DNA from: an uncultured Spirochaetales bacterium
Lineage (GTDB): Bacteria > Spirochaetota > Spirochaetia > Sphaerochaetales > Sphaerochaetaceae
DNA: 64,000 bases
Reading direction: 5' to 3'
NCBI GenBank assembly: GCA_944390865.1
Contig: CALXRC010000006.1
Coordinates: 40,206-104,205 of the forward strand
Notes under the pieces: model-generated
What the model saw: only the letters and a program-made list of their open reading frames with translations
Told to the model about the DNA's origin: nothing
Database searches by the model: none
Part shown: positions 1-8,305 of the stretch, one piece after another
Numbering within the stretch: the stretch's first letter is position 1
Layout of the letters: each line of letters opens with the position of its first letter
Translations under genes and position numbers: made by a program

Positions 1-1
1 G

Positions 2-373
2 ATATCACTTGAGGATCTGGCTTCATTTACTGGGTACAACAGGACATACCTGTCATCATTCTTCAAGACGAACACAGGACTGAACTTTCATGAATACCTT
101 ACACGCATCAGGCTCAAGCACAGCCTTTCAGATCTTGCCTATACAGACAAGCTCATGACGGCAACGGCTCTGGACAACGGCTTTTCCGACCTTAAGACCT
201 TTGCTTCAATATTCAAGGCAAACTTCCACATTACTCCGTCAGCCTACCGTGAACTGATAAAAAATGCGGACAAGGCAGAGAACATCGACAGCAGGCTTTT
301 CCAGAACCCGAGAGATGAGCTTGTCATAAACAAGCTGAGAGGCTTCTCAGAACGTGGGCTGGCAATGCCGTGA
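2..373 (+). CDS. AraC-family transcriptional regulator, C-terminal part (5' end outside window)
   Basis: This reading frame is open from the window edge and ends at TGA 371-373. The visible 123 residues hold most of an AraC/XylS two-helix DNA-binding domain: a first helix-turn-helix (LEDLASFTGYNRTYLSSFFK), then FHEYLTRIRLKHS, then the second helix-turn-helix (TATALDNGFSDLKTFASIFK) and the usual end TPSAYR. A roughly 35-residue tail with no recognised domain follows. The effector domain is missing, so the regulated pathway cannot be named. The gene reads towards the DnaA-box-rich gap that follows. Family assignment is secure and the function is open. Confidence 0.85.
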   Translation: MSLEDLASFTGYNRTYLSSFFKTNTGLNFHEYLTRIRLKHSLSDLAYTDKLMTATALDNGFSDLKTFASIFKANFHITPSAYRELIKNADKAENIDSRLFQNPRDELVINKLRGFSERGLAMP

Positions 374-810
374 CACAGGTTCAGGCTGGAAAAACAACGT
401 TCCTGCCGGAAGCAGCTTCTACCAGCACACAAGACAGACAGTCTGACTGGCAAATCAGTTTTCAACAAAGCTATCTTGCGTCTCAAAATAGAATTATTCA
501 GTTATACACAAGTTATCTCAAAGTTGTTGAAAACCTGTTGAAAAGTGAGTTTTCCACAAGAGTTTTCAGCACTTGTGTCACATGTTCTGATTGTTAAGAA
601 GCTATATAGGTTTATATGTAAAAACAATGTAAAGATTTTTAATTAATTCTTTTTATTGTAATAAATTGACAATAAAGCTCAATTTGTATCCGATGCCTTT
701 TGGCACTGGCTTGTGACGCCAGTTTTCCAACTTATTACATAGTTTTCCACAGCGTTGTGGAAAACTTGTGGAAAACTCAGACTTTTCCACATTTAGTGTC
801 ATCAGAGTGT
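374..810. other. Gene-free stretch with a DnaA-box-like cluster and AT-rich core
   Basis: No plausible gene lies here. TTTTCCACA occurs five times: at 550-558, 743-751 and 783-791 on plus, and at 756-764 and 767-775 on minus. TTATACACA, a match to the general DnaA-box pattern TTWTNCACA, is at 502-510. The related TTTTCAACA is at 459-467 (plus) and at 525-533 and 536-544 (minus). Positions about 601-690 between the box groups are very AT-rich and could serve as an unwinding element. The arrangement looks like an origin or a DnaA-binding locus, although dnaA itself is 11 kb away. Function is inferred. Confidence 0.6.
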
Positions 811-2091
811 TCAGTTTCTCTTGATCTCAGCACCGATGAAGGCAAGCTTATCCAGAAGCTGCTCATACCCGCGTTCGATCTGCTCTATATTCTTTATCAC
901 GCTCTGTCCGTCAGCGCAGAGAGCGGCCACGACAAGGGCCATGCCTGCTCTGACATCCGGGCTGATGACTTCCCTTCCCTTCAGCCGCGTCCTGCCTCTT
1001 ACTACAGCCCGGTGAGGATCGCACAGAATGATGTCAGCGCCCATGCGTATCAGATAATCAATGAAGAACATCCGTGACTCGAACATTTTCTCATGAATCA
1101 GAATGCTTCCTTCCATCTGGGTTGCTGTCACGCACATTATCGACAGCAGGTCAGCAGGAAAGCCAGGCCATGGAGCATCATCAAGCTTCTCTGTGACTCC
1201 GGTGTAGTTTCTGGCTATCACCCTGTCCTGATCCGCCGGCACAAAAATCTCATTCTCCCTCTTCTCGAAGCTTATTCCAAGCTTTGAGAAGCCCTTTTCA
1301 ATCGGCTTCAGCTGGCTTATGTCAACGCCTGTAAGAGTGAGCTGGCTGCCTGTGCTTGCGGCAAGGCCAATGAAAGAGCCGCATTCCATGTAATCAAAAC
1401 TGATAGTGTGGACGCAGGATGAAAGAGATGCCCTGCCGTGAACTGTCAGATAATTTGATCCTATTCCATCTATCCTGCAGCCCATTTTCATCAGCATCCG
1501 GCAGAGGTTCTGGATATGAGGCTCACAGGCTGCATTGTATATTGTGGACACTCCGTCAGCCAGACTGGCTGCCATGATGCAGTTCTCTGTGGCAGTGACT
1601 GAAGCCTCATCAAGAAAGATGTCGCTGGCTTTTAGCCGCGGCGGCGGAGTGAGTTCAAGATCTCCGTTGTCAAGCACCGAACATCTTACGCCAAGTGCGG
1701 AAAGCCCCGTGAAATGACTGTCCAGACGCCTGAGTCCTATAACATCACCGCCTGGAGGCGGAATCACAACCTTAATGCCGCGTGCAAGCAGCGGACCTGC
1801 AAGCAGGATAGAACCTCTGACAGAGTCCACAAGCGATGAGCTGAGTCCGTTAAAGCAGATATCGCTTTTGATGTGGAAGCGTCCGTTTCCAAAACCTGTG
1901 ACCTGGCTGCCGAGTTCCTGCAGCAGTTTTATCATCACGCTGACATCCTGGATCATTGGAACGTTCTCAAGTGTTATCTGCTCATCTGTCAGCAGGCTTG
2001 CCGCAAGACAGGGAAGAGCTGCATTCTTGTTTCCGCTTATTCTGACGCGTCCATTGAAACTTCTGCCGCCTGTGATAATATACTCGCTCAT
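811..2091 (-). CDS. murA: UDP-N-acetylglucosamine 1-carboxyvinyltransferase (Asp-type MurA)
   Basis: MurA transfers enolpyruvate from PEP to UDP-GlcNAc, the first committed cytoplasmic step of peptidoglycan synthesis. The 426-residue protein has normal family length and begins MSEYIITGG with the KNAALP substrate motif at residues 22-27. The active-site loop reads PPPGGDVIG, so the residue equivalent to E. coli Cys115 is Asp116 (codon 1744-1746). Asp at this site is known from Mycobacterium, Chlamydia and Borrelia enzymes and prevents alkylation by fosfomycin. I chose the ATG at 2091 over upstream in-frame codons because the family motif starts right after it. It has no clear Shine-Dalgarno, but TAATAT lies 7 nt upstream. 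The gene is divergent from the kinase at 2171. Confidence 0.95.
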   Translation of the reverse strand: MSEYIITGGRSFNGRVRISGNKNAALPCLAASLLTDEQITLENVPMIQDVSVMIKLLQELGSQVTGFGNGRFHIKSDICFNGLSSSLVDSVRGSILLAGPLLARGIKVVIPPPGGDVIGLRRLDSHFTGLSALGVRCSVLDNGDLELTPPPRLKASDIFLDEASVTATENCIMAASLADGVSTIYNAACEPHIQNLCRMLMKMGCRIDGIGSNYLTVHGRASLSSCVHTISFDYMECGSFIGLAASTGSQLTLTGVDISQLKPIEKGFSKLGISFEKRENEIFVPADQDRVIARNYTGVTEKLDDAPWPGFPADLLSIMCVTATQMEGSILIHEKMFESRMFFIDYLIRMGADIILCDPHRAVVRGRTRLKGREVISPDVRAGMALVVAALCADGQSVIKNIEQIERGYEQLLDKLAFIGAEIKRN

Positions 2092-2170
2092 GAGACATAT
2101 ATTATCATTAATTTTCTCATTTTTCCCTGAACATGGAGTAGAATGAAACAATAAAGGAGAAAAGCCGCAT

Positions 2171-3247
2171 ATGAGCAATTATGACGAGGCAAGATCAGTT
2201 ATAGAGCATTTCAAGATTGACGGAAAGCTGGAAGAGATTAAAGTGAATACACAGGGTCACATAAATTCGACCTTTGTATCCACATTCTCAAAGGATGGAG
2301 CAAAGACAAAATACACTCATCAGAAGATCAACAAGAATGTGTTCAAAAAGCCAAAGGAAGTGATGGAGAACATTCTGGCTGTCACGAAGCACATTGAGGC
2401 AAAGGTATCAGATCTTCCTGACAAGGAAAGAAGAGTCCTTTCCGTTGTCTTCACAAAGGATCACAAGCCTTTTTACATTGATGAGAACGATGATTACTGG
2501 AGAACATATGTCTTCATTGAAAATGTGAACACTTACGATAAGATTCCATCTGTCAGCGCAGCAAGGAATCTTGGAAGGGGCATCGGCACTTTCCAGAAGC
2601 AGCTTTCAGACTTTGACGGATCCAGACTCAATATCACCATTCCTCACTTTCATGACATGAACATGCGCTACCGCCAGCTTGAGGATGCCATCAGCAGAGA
2701 TCCGGCAGGCAGGGTCAGCAAAGTGCAGGAAGAGCTGGATTTCCTGTTTGAAAACAGGGAAAGAGGCGCAAAGATCTGGAATGCCTTTGAAGACGGAACA
2801 CTTCCAAACAGGGTCACTCACAACGACACGAAAATGAACAATGTCCTGTTCGATCCTGCAACAGACGAAGCTGTCTGCGTGATTGATCTTGATACTATCA
2901 TGCCAGGCACTATTCTTTTCGACACAGGCGACATGATCCGCACAGCCTGCAGCACGGCAGAAGAAGATGAAAAAGATCTTTCAAAGGTCAGTTTCAGCAC
3001 TGAGATGTACAAATCGCTCATAGGCGGATACAGGGAAATAGCAGACAGCTTCCTCACATCTGAAGAGAAAGACTGGATAAAGGAATCAGGAAGGACCATC
3101 ACGCAGATAATGGCAGTAAGATTCCTGACTGACTACATTGCAGGGGATGTCTATTACAATATCGCCTACCCTGAGCACAATATTGTCAGGGCACATACTC
3201 AGATCGCATTGATGAAGAGTATGGACGCGCAGTGGCAAAATTTCTGA
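2171..3247 (+). CDS. nahK: Probable N-acetylhexosamine 1-kinase (APH-fold phosphotransferase)
   Basis: This 358-residue protein has the aminoglycoside-phosphotransferase/choline-kinase fold. The catalytic loop is VTHNDTKMNNVLFD and the metal-binding stretch is CVIDLDTIMPGTILFDTGD. Both resemble Bifidobacterium NahK/LnpB, which phosphorylates GlcNAc or GalNAc at C1 and has almost the same length. The N-terminal region has the HINSTF nucleotide-loop equivalent. The start has a good site (AAGGAG about 10 nt upstream). It is followed 38 nt later by a PfkB-type kinase, probably in one operon. No lacto-N-biose phosphorylase or uridylyltransferase is visible nearby, so the sugar source is unknown. 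Another APH-fold sugar kinase cannot be excluded. Confidence 0.75.
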   Translation: MSNYDEARSVIEHFKIDGKLEEIKVNTQGHINSTFVSTFSKDGAKTKYTHQKINKNVFKKPKEVMENILAVTKHIEAKVSDLPDKERRVLSVVFTKDHKPFYIDENDDYWRTYVFIENVNTYDKIPSVSAARNLGRGIGTFQKQLSDFDGSRLNITIPHFHDMNMRYRQLEDAISRDPAGRVSKVQEELDFLFENRERGAKIWNAFEDGTLPNRVTHNDTKMNNVLFDPATDEAVCVIDLDTIMPGTILFDTGDMIRTACSTAEEDEKDLSKVSFSTEMYKSLIGGYREIADSFLTSEEKDWIKESGRTITQIMAVRFLTDYIAGDVYYNIAYPEHNIVRAHTQIALMKSMDAQWQNF

Positions 3248-3285
3248 TAATTGAATGACTGAGCCTGAAGGAGAGCTTTTGACAG

Positions 3286-4275
3286 ATGAGAATCTACGGA
3301 ATAGGAAACCCTCTTATAGACATCCTTGCATATATTGAAGATGAAGATCTGGAAAAGCTCTCTCTTTACAAAGGCACAATGCACCTCATTGACCGCGAAA
3401 GGCACACAAAGATCATCGATTATCTGAAAGACAAGAAACTTGTCTATTCACCAGGAGGAAGCTGCCCAAACACAATGGTGACGCTGCGCATGCTTGGTGT
3501 GGACACAACGCTTGCAGGCGGTGTGGGAAAAGATGAGCTGGCTGAGATCTACCGCTCAAAGCTCAGCCAGACAGGAGCAGCCGATGAGCTTGTGAGCTAT
3601 GATGAGTCGACAGGAACCTCAATAATACTGCTGACTCCCGACAAAGAACGGACAATGAACACATATCTGGGAGCCAACCGCTGTTTCTGCTCTGACGACG
3701 TCAGCATTGAAAGTCTCAGCAAGGCCTCAATCTTTTATTTCACAGGCTACATGTGGGACACAGAATCACAGAAAGGAGCCGTGAGCAAGGCCCTGGACTA
3801 CTGCAAGGAACACGGAATCAGGGTAGCCTTTGACGTGGCAGATCCCTTCGCTGTGGGCCGTTACAGGTCAACTTTCCTTTCCCTTATTGAAAATTACTGT
3901 GACATCGTGTTCGCAAACAGCGAGGAAGCACGCTTCCTTTTCGACAACTATGATGCCTATGAATGCTGCAAGAGCATGTCAAAGCTCTGTCACATCGCAA
4001 TTGTGAAAAATGGCAAGAAAGGGTCATTTGTTGCGCAAAACCGCAGCATAATACAGGTTCCGGTCATCGGATCGACAAATCCTGTTGACACCACAGGTGC
4101 AGGCGACACCTATGCTGCCGGTTTCCTCTACGGCATTGCAAAAGGTTTCAGCACTGATGTCTGCGCAGAAATTGCAAGCTATCTTGCCGGTGAGATCATC
4201 TCTGTTCTCGGAGCACAGTTCAGCAGAGAGAAAGCTGATGAAGTACGCCTTTATCTAGAAGAACATTACCGTTGA
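3286..4275 (+). CDS. PfkB/ribokinase-family carbohydrate or nucleoside kinase
   Basis: This is a 329-residue ribokinase-fold kinase. Visible signatures are the N-terminal GNPLIDILA strand, the substrate-lid motif SPGGSCPNTMVTLRMLG near residue 60, and the ATP/anion-hole motif NPVDTTGAGDTYAAGF near 265-280, whose Asp is the catalytic base. The overall arrangement resembles the adenosine-kinase-like branch, but the substrate cannot be read from sequence. A strong ribosome site (AAGGAGA) precedes the ATG. The gene follows the N-acetylhexosamine kinase by 38 nt, so a role in the same sugar route is possible. Its last 21 bases overlap the convergent small membrane gene. Confidence 0.85.
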   Translation: MRIYGIGNPLIDILAYIEDEDLEKLSLYKGTMHLIDRERHTKIIDYLKDKKLVYSPGGSCPNTMVTLRMLGVDTTLAGGVGKDELAEIYRSKLSQTGAADELVSYDESTGTSIILLTPDKERTMNTYLGANRCFCSDDVSIESLSKASIFYFTGYMWDTESQKGAVSKALDYCKEHGIRVAFDVADPFAVGRYRSTFLSLIENYCDIVFANSEEARFLFDNYDAYECCKSMSKLCHIAIVKNGKKGSFVAQNRSIIQVPVIGSTNPVDTTGAGDTYAAGFLYGIAKGFSTDVCAEIASYLAGEIISVLGAQFSREKADEVRLYLEEHYR

Positions 4276-4560
4276 TGCAAACATCATTATAAAGCCGAAA
4301 AGGATCAGAGACAGCAGCACTGATGAAATGCAGATGCCGATTATTCCCATGACAAAGCCTGCATTAGCCTGTGAGTTTTCCTTTCTTGTCCTGCCTGCCA
4401 TCACAACAGCGATGATTCCGAGCACCAGACCTACAATGCGTGAAAATGTCAGCGAGAAGATAATTGAAAGAAGTCCAAGCACCATTGGCGCTGTTCCAGT
4501 ATCCTTGTAATTGCTGTTTTTCTCAGGTCCTTCTGTATACCCTTCATAATACTCTGACAT
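4255..4560 (-). CDS. Small DUF4190-like membrane protein
   Basis: The predicted protein has 101 residues. A short polar N-terminus (MSEYYEGYTEG) precedes two hydrophobic segments. The first is about residues 25-50, rich in Leu/Ile/Val/Gly. A polar loop with GRTRKENSQANAG follows, then the second segment ending in VMFF. This two-span layout with a basic loop is typical of DUF4190 proteins of unknown function in the cytoplasmic membrane. The ATG at 4560 is chosen because AAGGAG lies 8 nt upstream. Longer frames would run into the rubrerythrin terminator. It overlaps the PfkB kinase 3' end tail-to-tail by 21 bases. Confidence 0.7.
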   Translation of the reverse strand: MSEYYEGYTEGPEKNSNYKDTGTAPMVLGLLSIIFSLTFSRIVGLVLGIIAVVMAGRTRKENSQANAGFVMGIIGICISSVLLSLILFGFIMMFASTVMFF

Positions 4561-4599
4561 AAAGACATCTCCTTGCTCTAATATAAAATATAATATGAT

Positions 4600-4646
4600 A
4601 TGAGAAAAAGAAAAGACTCCGCCAGACAAGTCATCTGCGGAGTCTT
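4600..4646 (-). terminator. Rho-independent terminator of perR-rbr
   Basis: A perfect 10-bp inverted repeat AAGACTCCGC (4613-4622) and GCGGAGTCTT (4637-4646) forms a hairpin. On the minus strand it is followed by a T-rich tail. It lies 24 bases beyond the rubrerythrin stop. Confidence 0.85.
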
Positions 4647-4669
4647 CTGCAATCAGCAGGAACAGCAAA

Positions 4670-5212
4670 TTAGTAGTTCTTTGCCTGAAGCTCGAAGTAA
4701 GCCTGCGGATGTGAACATACAGGGCAGACCTCTGGAGCCTTCTTTCCAACATGAATGTGGCCGCAGTTTGAGCACTTCCAGATCATCTCTCCGTCGCGTG
4801 AGAAGACAAGACCGTTCTCAACGTTGTTCAGAAGAGCAAGATATCTCTGCTCATGCTCAGCTTCAATCTTGGCAACGCCTCTGAAGAGAGCTGCGATCTT
4901 CTTGAATCCTTCCTCATCTGCTTCCTTGGCGAAGGTAGCATACATGTCTGTCCACTCGTAGTTCTCGCCTTCTGCAGCAGCCTTGAGGTTTTCTGCTGTT
5001 GTACCGATCTCTCCATTCTCCTGAAGAAGCTTGAACCAAAGCTTTGCATGCTCCTTTTCGTTGTCAGCTGTCTCTTCAAAGATCTTTGCAATCTGTACAT
5101 AACCTTCCTTTCTTGCCTTTGAAGCAAAGTAGGTGTACTTGTTTCTTGCCTGGCTTTCACCTGCAAATGCTGTCTGCAGGTTCTTTTCTGTCTTACTTCC
5201 TTTGAGTTCCAT
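4670..5212 (-). CDS. rbr: Rubrerythrin
   Basis: Rubrerythrin is a cytoplasmic non-haem di-iron peroxidase that reduces hydrogen peroxide in anaerobes. The 180-residue protein has the ferritin-like four-helix domain. Its iron-ligand motifs are ESQARNKY and [13 protein letters not shown] in the first half and [11 protein letters not shown] in the second. The C-terminal rubredoxin-like iron site has two CxxC pairs, CSNCG and CPVC, at about residues 147-163. The ATG at 5212 has an AGGAG site. It lies 32 nt downstream of perR on the same strand, so a PerR-controlled peroxide-defence operon is the obvious reading. This suits an oxygen-sensitive fermenter. Confidence 0.95.
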   Translation of the reverse strand: MELKGSKTEKNLQTAFAGESQARNKYTYFASKARKEGYVQIAKIFEETADNEKEHAKLWFKLLQENGEIGTTAENLKAAAEGENYEWTDMYATFAKEADEEGFKKIAALFRGVAKIEAEHEQRYLALLNNVENGLVFSRDGEMIWKCSNCGHIHVGKKAPEVCPVCSHPQAYFELQAKNY

Positions 5213-5244
5213 TTTTCTACTCCTATTCTTTCTGGCTATGCCAG

Positions 5245-5622
5245 TTAATTGCAACAATTAGCACAGAGACCCGAGAAGACCAGATCGATGTCTTCGATCA
5301 TGAAGTCCTCACTGAATTGTACATCAGGTTTGCCTTCTCTGCCATAGACATCTATGATTCTGCCGCATTTGCGGCAGACAGCATGGTAATGCTGCAACAG
5401 ATTGAAATCATATCTGTCAGGATCAGTTCCCGGCATGGCTATCTTCCTGATCTGTCCTGTGGCAGACAGAAGTGCGAGATTCCTGTATACAGTTCCCTTG
5501 CTGATATGAGGATCAACACAGATTACAGCATTGTAAACATCCTCTGCTGTGGGATGATTATGCATGCTGTTTACTGTCTTAAGAATAATATCTCTCTGGA
5601 CTGTGTTTCTTGTCGGTCCCAT
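5245..5622 (-). CDS. perR: Peroxide-sensing Fur-family repressor PerR
   Basis: This 125-residue Fur-superfamily repressor has an N-terminal winged helix ([11 protein letters not shown], then the recognition helix [11 protein letters not shown]). The regulatory-metal ligands match PerR: His in HPTAED, Asp in RYDF, the two His of HYH, and Asp rather than Glu in RIIDV. That Asp is a feature separating peroxide-sensing PerR from Fur. The structural zinc site is CRKCG plus CANC at the C-terminus. AAGGAAA precedes the ATG. Upstream are a near-consensus promoter and an overlapping inverted repeat, so it probably represses itself and the downstream rubrerythrin gene. Confidence 0.92.
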   Translation of the reverse strand: MGPTRNTVQRDIILKTVNSMHNHPTAEDVYNAVICVDPHISKGTVYRNLALLSATGQIRKIAMPGTDPDRYDFNLLQHYHAVCRKCGRIIDVYGREGKPDVQFSEDFMIEDIDLVFSGLCANCCN

Positions 5623-5642
5623 ATTTTTCCTTATTAGTAATA

Positions 5643-5683
5643 ATTCTTAATTAGAATATATCCTGATATCATTTTGTTGTCAA
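5643..5683 (-). promoter_or_regulatory. perR-rbr promoter with overlapping Per-box-like operator
   Basis: On the minus strand TTGACA (5678-5683) is separated by 17 bp from TATATT (5655-5660), close to sigma70 consensus. The inverted repeat ATTCT-N5-AGAAT (5643-5657) overlaps the -10 and the predicted start point. That is where a PerR dimer would block transcription. Confidence 0.75.
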
Positions 5684-5710
5684 CAGAGAACTTCATCATC
5701 TGTCTCAAGC

Positions 5711-5745
5711 AAAAAAAACTGCTGCAGAGAATATCGTGCAGCAGC
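5711..5745 (-). terminator. Terminator after jag
   Basis: CTGCTGCA (5719-5726) and TGCAGCAG (5737-5744) form a perfect 8-bp stem. On the minus strand it is followed by eight T. It closes the rpmH-rnpA-yidC-jag unit before the perR promoter. Confidence 0.85.
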
Positions 5746-5765
5746 TTTGATGAAAACAGGGAACC

Positions 5766-6449
5766 TTACTTTACAGGACTGATTCTGACCTGCTTGTAAA
5801 GACCTTCTCCCTCACTCTTTGTCTCAACTCCTTCAAAGTCATTGAGAGCTGTATGAATCAGTCTTCTTTCAAACGGATTCATAGGAGGAAGGAGTCTGCT
5901 CTTATGTGTCTTGCGCACAATCTGGGCAGTCTTGAATGCAGTGCGGACAATCTGCTCCTCATGTCTCATCCTGTAATTCTCGCTGTCGACAATGATCTTG
6001 TAATCCTTATCAATATTGCCGGCATAGACATTCGCAAGCAGCTGAATTGCATTGAGGTTCTGTCCCTTTCTTCCAATGATTATTGATGAGCTGTCGCTTC
6101 TCACATCAAGACCAAGCTTGTAATCACGTCTGAAGTTGATGACAACCTCAGCTTTATAACCCATTTTTTCGACAAGAGTCTCAACAAAGGCGACAATTTT
6201 CCTCTCATCTTCACTCTGGGGCTCAAGGACCTGTCCGGGAATGCTCAGCTCTTCACTGTCTGTTTCCTCAGGCATTGCTTCCTCATCATCAGGGACATGA
6301 ACCCTGATGACCACGCTGCCTTTTCTGAAGAGAGACTTCTTCTGGCTTGAAATGACTTCCACATCAAAGTCCTCTCTTTCAAGAGACAGTTCCTTCACCG
6401 CCTTATCAATGGCTTCCTGTTCTGTCTTTCCTTCAAATTCCTTATACAT
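5766..6449 (-). CDS. jag: RNA-binding protein Jag/KhpB (EloR)
   Basis: This 227-residue RNA-binding protein has the classical three-part layout. The Jag-N domain is residues 1-50 (KEFEGKTEQEAIDKA, then the KKSLFRKGS loop). An acidic linker follows at about 55-80. The KH domain carries the IGRKGQNLNAIQ loop near 130-142, and the R3H domain carries NPFERRLIH near 195. In Gram-positive bacteria the homologue pairs with KhpA and links RNA binding to cell elongation. It follows yidC on the same strand by 14 nt, the usual rnpA-yidC-jag order. A GGGAG-type site precedes the ATG. Confidence 0.93.
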   Translation of the reverse strand: MYKEFEGKTEQEAIDKAVKELSLEREDFDVEVISSQKKSLFRKGSVVIRVHVPDDEEAMPEETDSEELSIPGQVLEPQSEDERKIVAFVETLVEKMGYKAEVVINFRRDYKLGLDVRSDSSSIIIGRKGQNLNAIQLLANVYAGNIDKDYKIIVDSENYRMRHEEQIVRTAFKTAQIVRKTHKSRLLPPMNPFERRLIHTALNDFEGVETKSEGEGLYKQVRISPVK

Positions 6450-6463
6450 CTCTGCTCTCCCTC

Positions 6464-8230
6464 TTATTTTCTCTTTCTCGGCTTGTACTTGTTGACCTTG
6501 GCCTCTTCCCTTGCCTGGATCTCCTCAGCATACTTATGCGTCTTTTTCTTGTTCACATACACCTGCTGGAGAATTGAGATAAAGTTCATCACAGTCCAGT
6601 AAAGAAGAAGTCCTGAAGGAGCATTGTACAGGATGAAGAAGAAGATGATAGGCATTCCATATGTCATGAACTTCATCATGCCCTGCTGAGCAGACTGGGT
6701 GTTCGTAGTCTGAGTGATCTTCATTGAGAAGATCATTGAAGCAGTATAGATGATAGGCAGGAGGTGAATGCCGTTTCCGAGGAAAGGAATGCTGAACGGA
6801 AGTGTAGCCACATTGTCAGGCACAGAAAGATCAGGAATCCAACCTGGAATGAACATAGCACCTCTGAGTTCATAGTGAGTGCTCAGAAGACCATACAGAG
6901 CTATGAAGATCGGGAACTGGATCAGCATCGGCAGACAGGATCCCATAGGACTGATGCCTTCTTCCTTATAGAGCTTTGCCATTGCGGCATTGAGCGCTGT
7001 CGGATCATCAGCATACTTCTCCTGAAGCTCCTTAACCTTTGGACCAAGGGCAGACATCTTTGCCGTTGAGTCCATGCCTTTCTTGCTGATCGGCTGGATA
7101 ATGAGCTTGACGAGAATAGTAAGCAGAATTATAGCAACGCCGTAGTTAGGAATGAGCCTGTAGAAGAAGTTGAGAACCCACTTAAGGATTGTCTGCAGCC
7201 ATCCGAGCCAGCTTGAGGAATCAAGAACCTCATCAAGCTGAAGGCCTGTGAAGCCGAATGTGTTGTCTCCTTCAACATCATAAATGCTGAGAGAAGAAGA
7301 AAGCTTCGGTCCTGTGTAATAACTGTAGACATCGCTGACACTCTGGCCGGAAATGCCGCTTCGTGTGAAATAGAAGCTGTTAGTCTGGCTTATCAGGCTG
7401 TCTGCCGTGTTCTGATGATATACAGTAGTATATGGAACGTTCTGCTGCGGAACACCGATTACGGCAAAATACTTGCCTGCGACAGCTGCCCATCCAATTG
7501 CATCCTCAACAACAGCCTCTCCGTCTGTGAATGAGCTCACATTCCTCCTGTCGTTGTCATCATACTCCTTGTAGAAGGCTCTTCGGTATTCGCCATAGTT
7601 ATTGGAAAGCTCCTCAAAGTACGGGCCTATCTGAGGATCATAGCCAAGAGTGTAATGATCAAGAGGAACAGGAGAACCGTCAAGTGATGTCAGCTCAACA
7701 TTCACGCGGAACAGATACTCTTCTGTCTTCGGCAGAGCAAAGCGCTTTGTGATCCTGAATTGTGAACCGTTGAGCTCATAGTCCTGCTGGAAACTCACAG
7801 TTGTCACTGTATCAGAAGTATCGTCAATGCTGTATTCATAGACATCAGTCAGCGGAGAAGAAAGACTTTCATCCGTATAAAGAAGGAAAGCATTTCTGTC
7901 TGATGAGTCCTTTACGATAAGCTCAACAGGCTCTCCTGTTGCGCTTTCAAGATGATTTTTGAGCTTAATGCTGGAAACAGAAGCTCCTTCCGGCTCAAAA
8001 GTCATGATAAATGCATCAGTTTCAACAGTAAAACTGTCAGAATTCTGAGCCTGACTGAGTGCTGACGGCATGACAGACGACTGTACTGCTGCGTCATCAA
8101 TAGTCTGAACTGTTTCCTGATTTGTCGTGCTTGTATAATCTGCCGGTGGGAAGAAAACCATGTTTATCGTCATTCCCACTGTTATCACGATTACAGAAAG
8201 CACAATCGCAATAATAGTATTCCTGTCCAT
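6464..8230 (-). CDS. yidC: Membrane protein insertase YidC
   Basis: YidC inserts and folds inner-membrane proteins, alone or with Sec. The 588-residue protein is the Gram-negative type. It has an N-terminal transmembrane anchor (TIIAIVLSVIVITVGM), a large periplasmic beta-sandwich domain at about 55-340, and a C-terminal five-span insertase domain at about 345-570. A Lys sits in the groove helix (LLTILVKLIIQPISKKG) where E. coli has Arg. The C-terminus is very basic (KYKPRKRK), fitting ribosome contact. The ATG at 8230 is chosen for its AAAGGAGA site. No yidD lies between it and rnpA. Confidence 0.96.
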   Translation of the reverse strand: MDRNTIIAIVLSVIVITVGMTINMVFFPPADYTSTTNQETVQTIDDAAVQSSVMPSALSQAQNSDSFTVETDAFIMTFEPEGASVSSIKLKNHLESATGEPVELIVKDSSDRNAFLLYTDESLSSPLTDVYEYSIDDTSDTVTTVSFQQDYELNGSQFRITKRFALPKTEEYLFRVNVELTSLDGSPVPLDHYTLGYDPQIGPYFEELSNNYGEYRRAFYKEYDDNDRRNVSSFTDGEAVVEDAIGWAAVAGKYFAVIGVPQQNVPYTTVYHQNTADSLISQTNSFYFTRSGISGQSVSDVYSYYTGPKLSSSLSIYDVEGDNTFGFTGLQLDEVLDSSSWLGWLQTILKWVLNFFYRLIPNYGVAIILLTILVKLIIQPISKKGMDSTAKMSALGPKVKELQEKYADDPTALNAAMAKLYKEEGISPMGSCLPMLIQFPIFIALYGLLSTHYELRGAMFIPGWIPDLSVPDNVATLPFSIPFLGNGIHLLPIIYTASMIFSMKITQTTNTQSAQQGMMKFMTYGMPIIFFFILYNAPSGLLLYWTVMNFISILQQVYVNKKKTHKYAEEIQAREEAKVNKYKPRKRK

Positions 8231-8305
8231 ATTTCTCCTTTGTTGCCTCAAAGCGAAAGACGGAAAGTAGGAATGTGATAACTCTGCTTAAAGAGGAAAA
8301 GGGAA

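Noticed and set aside
4561..4752. Longer version of the small DUF4190-like protein
   Set aside because: The extension crosses the rubrerythrin terminator and lacks a ribosome site, while AAGGAG lies right before the ATG at 4560.
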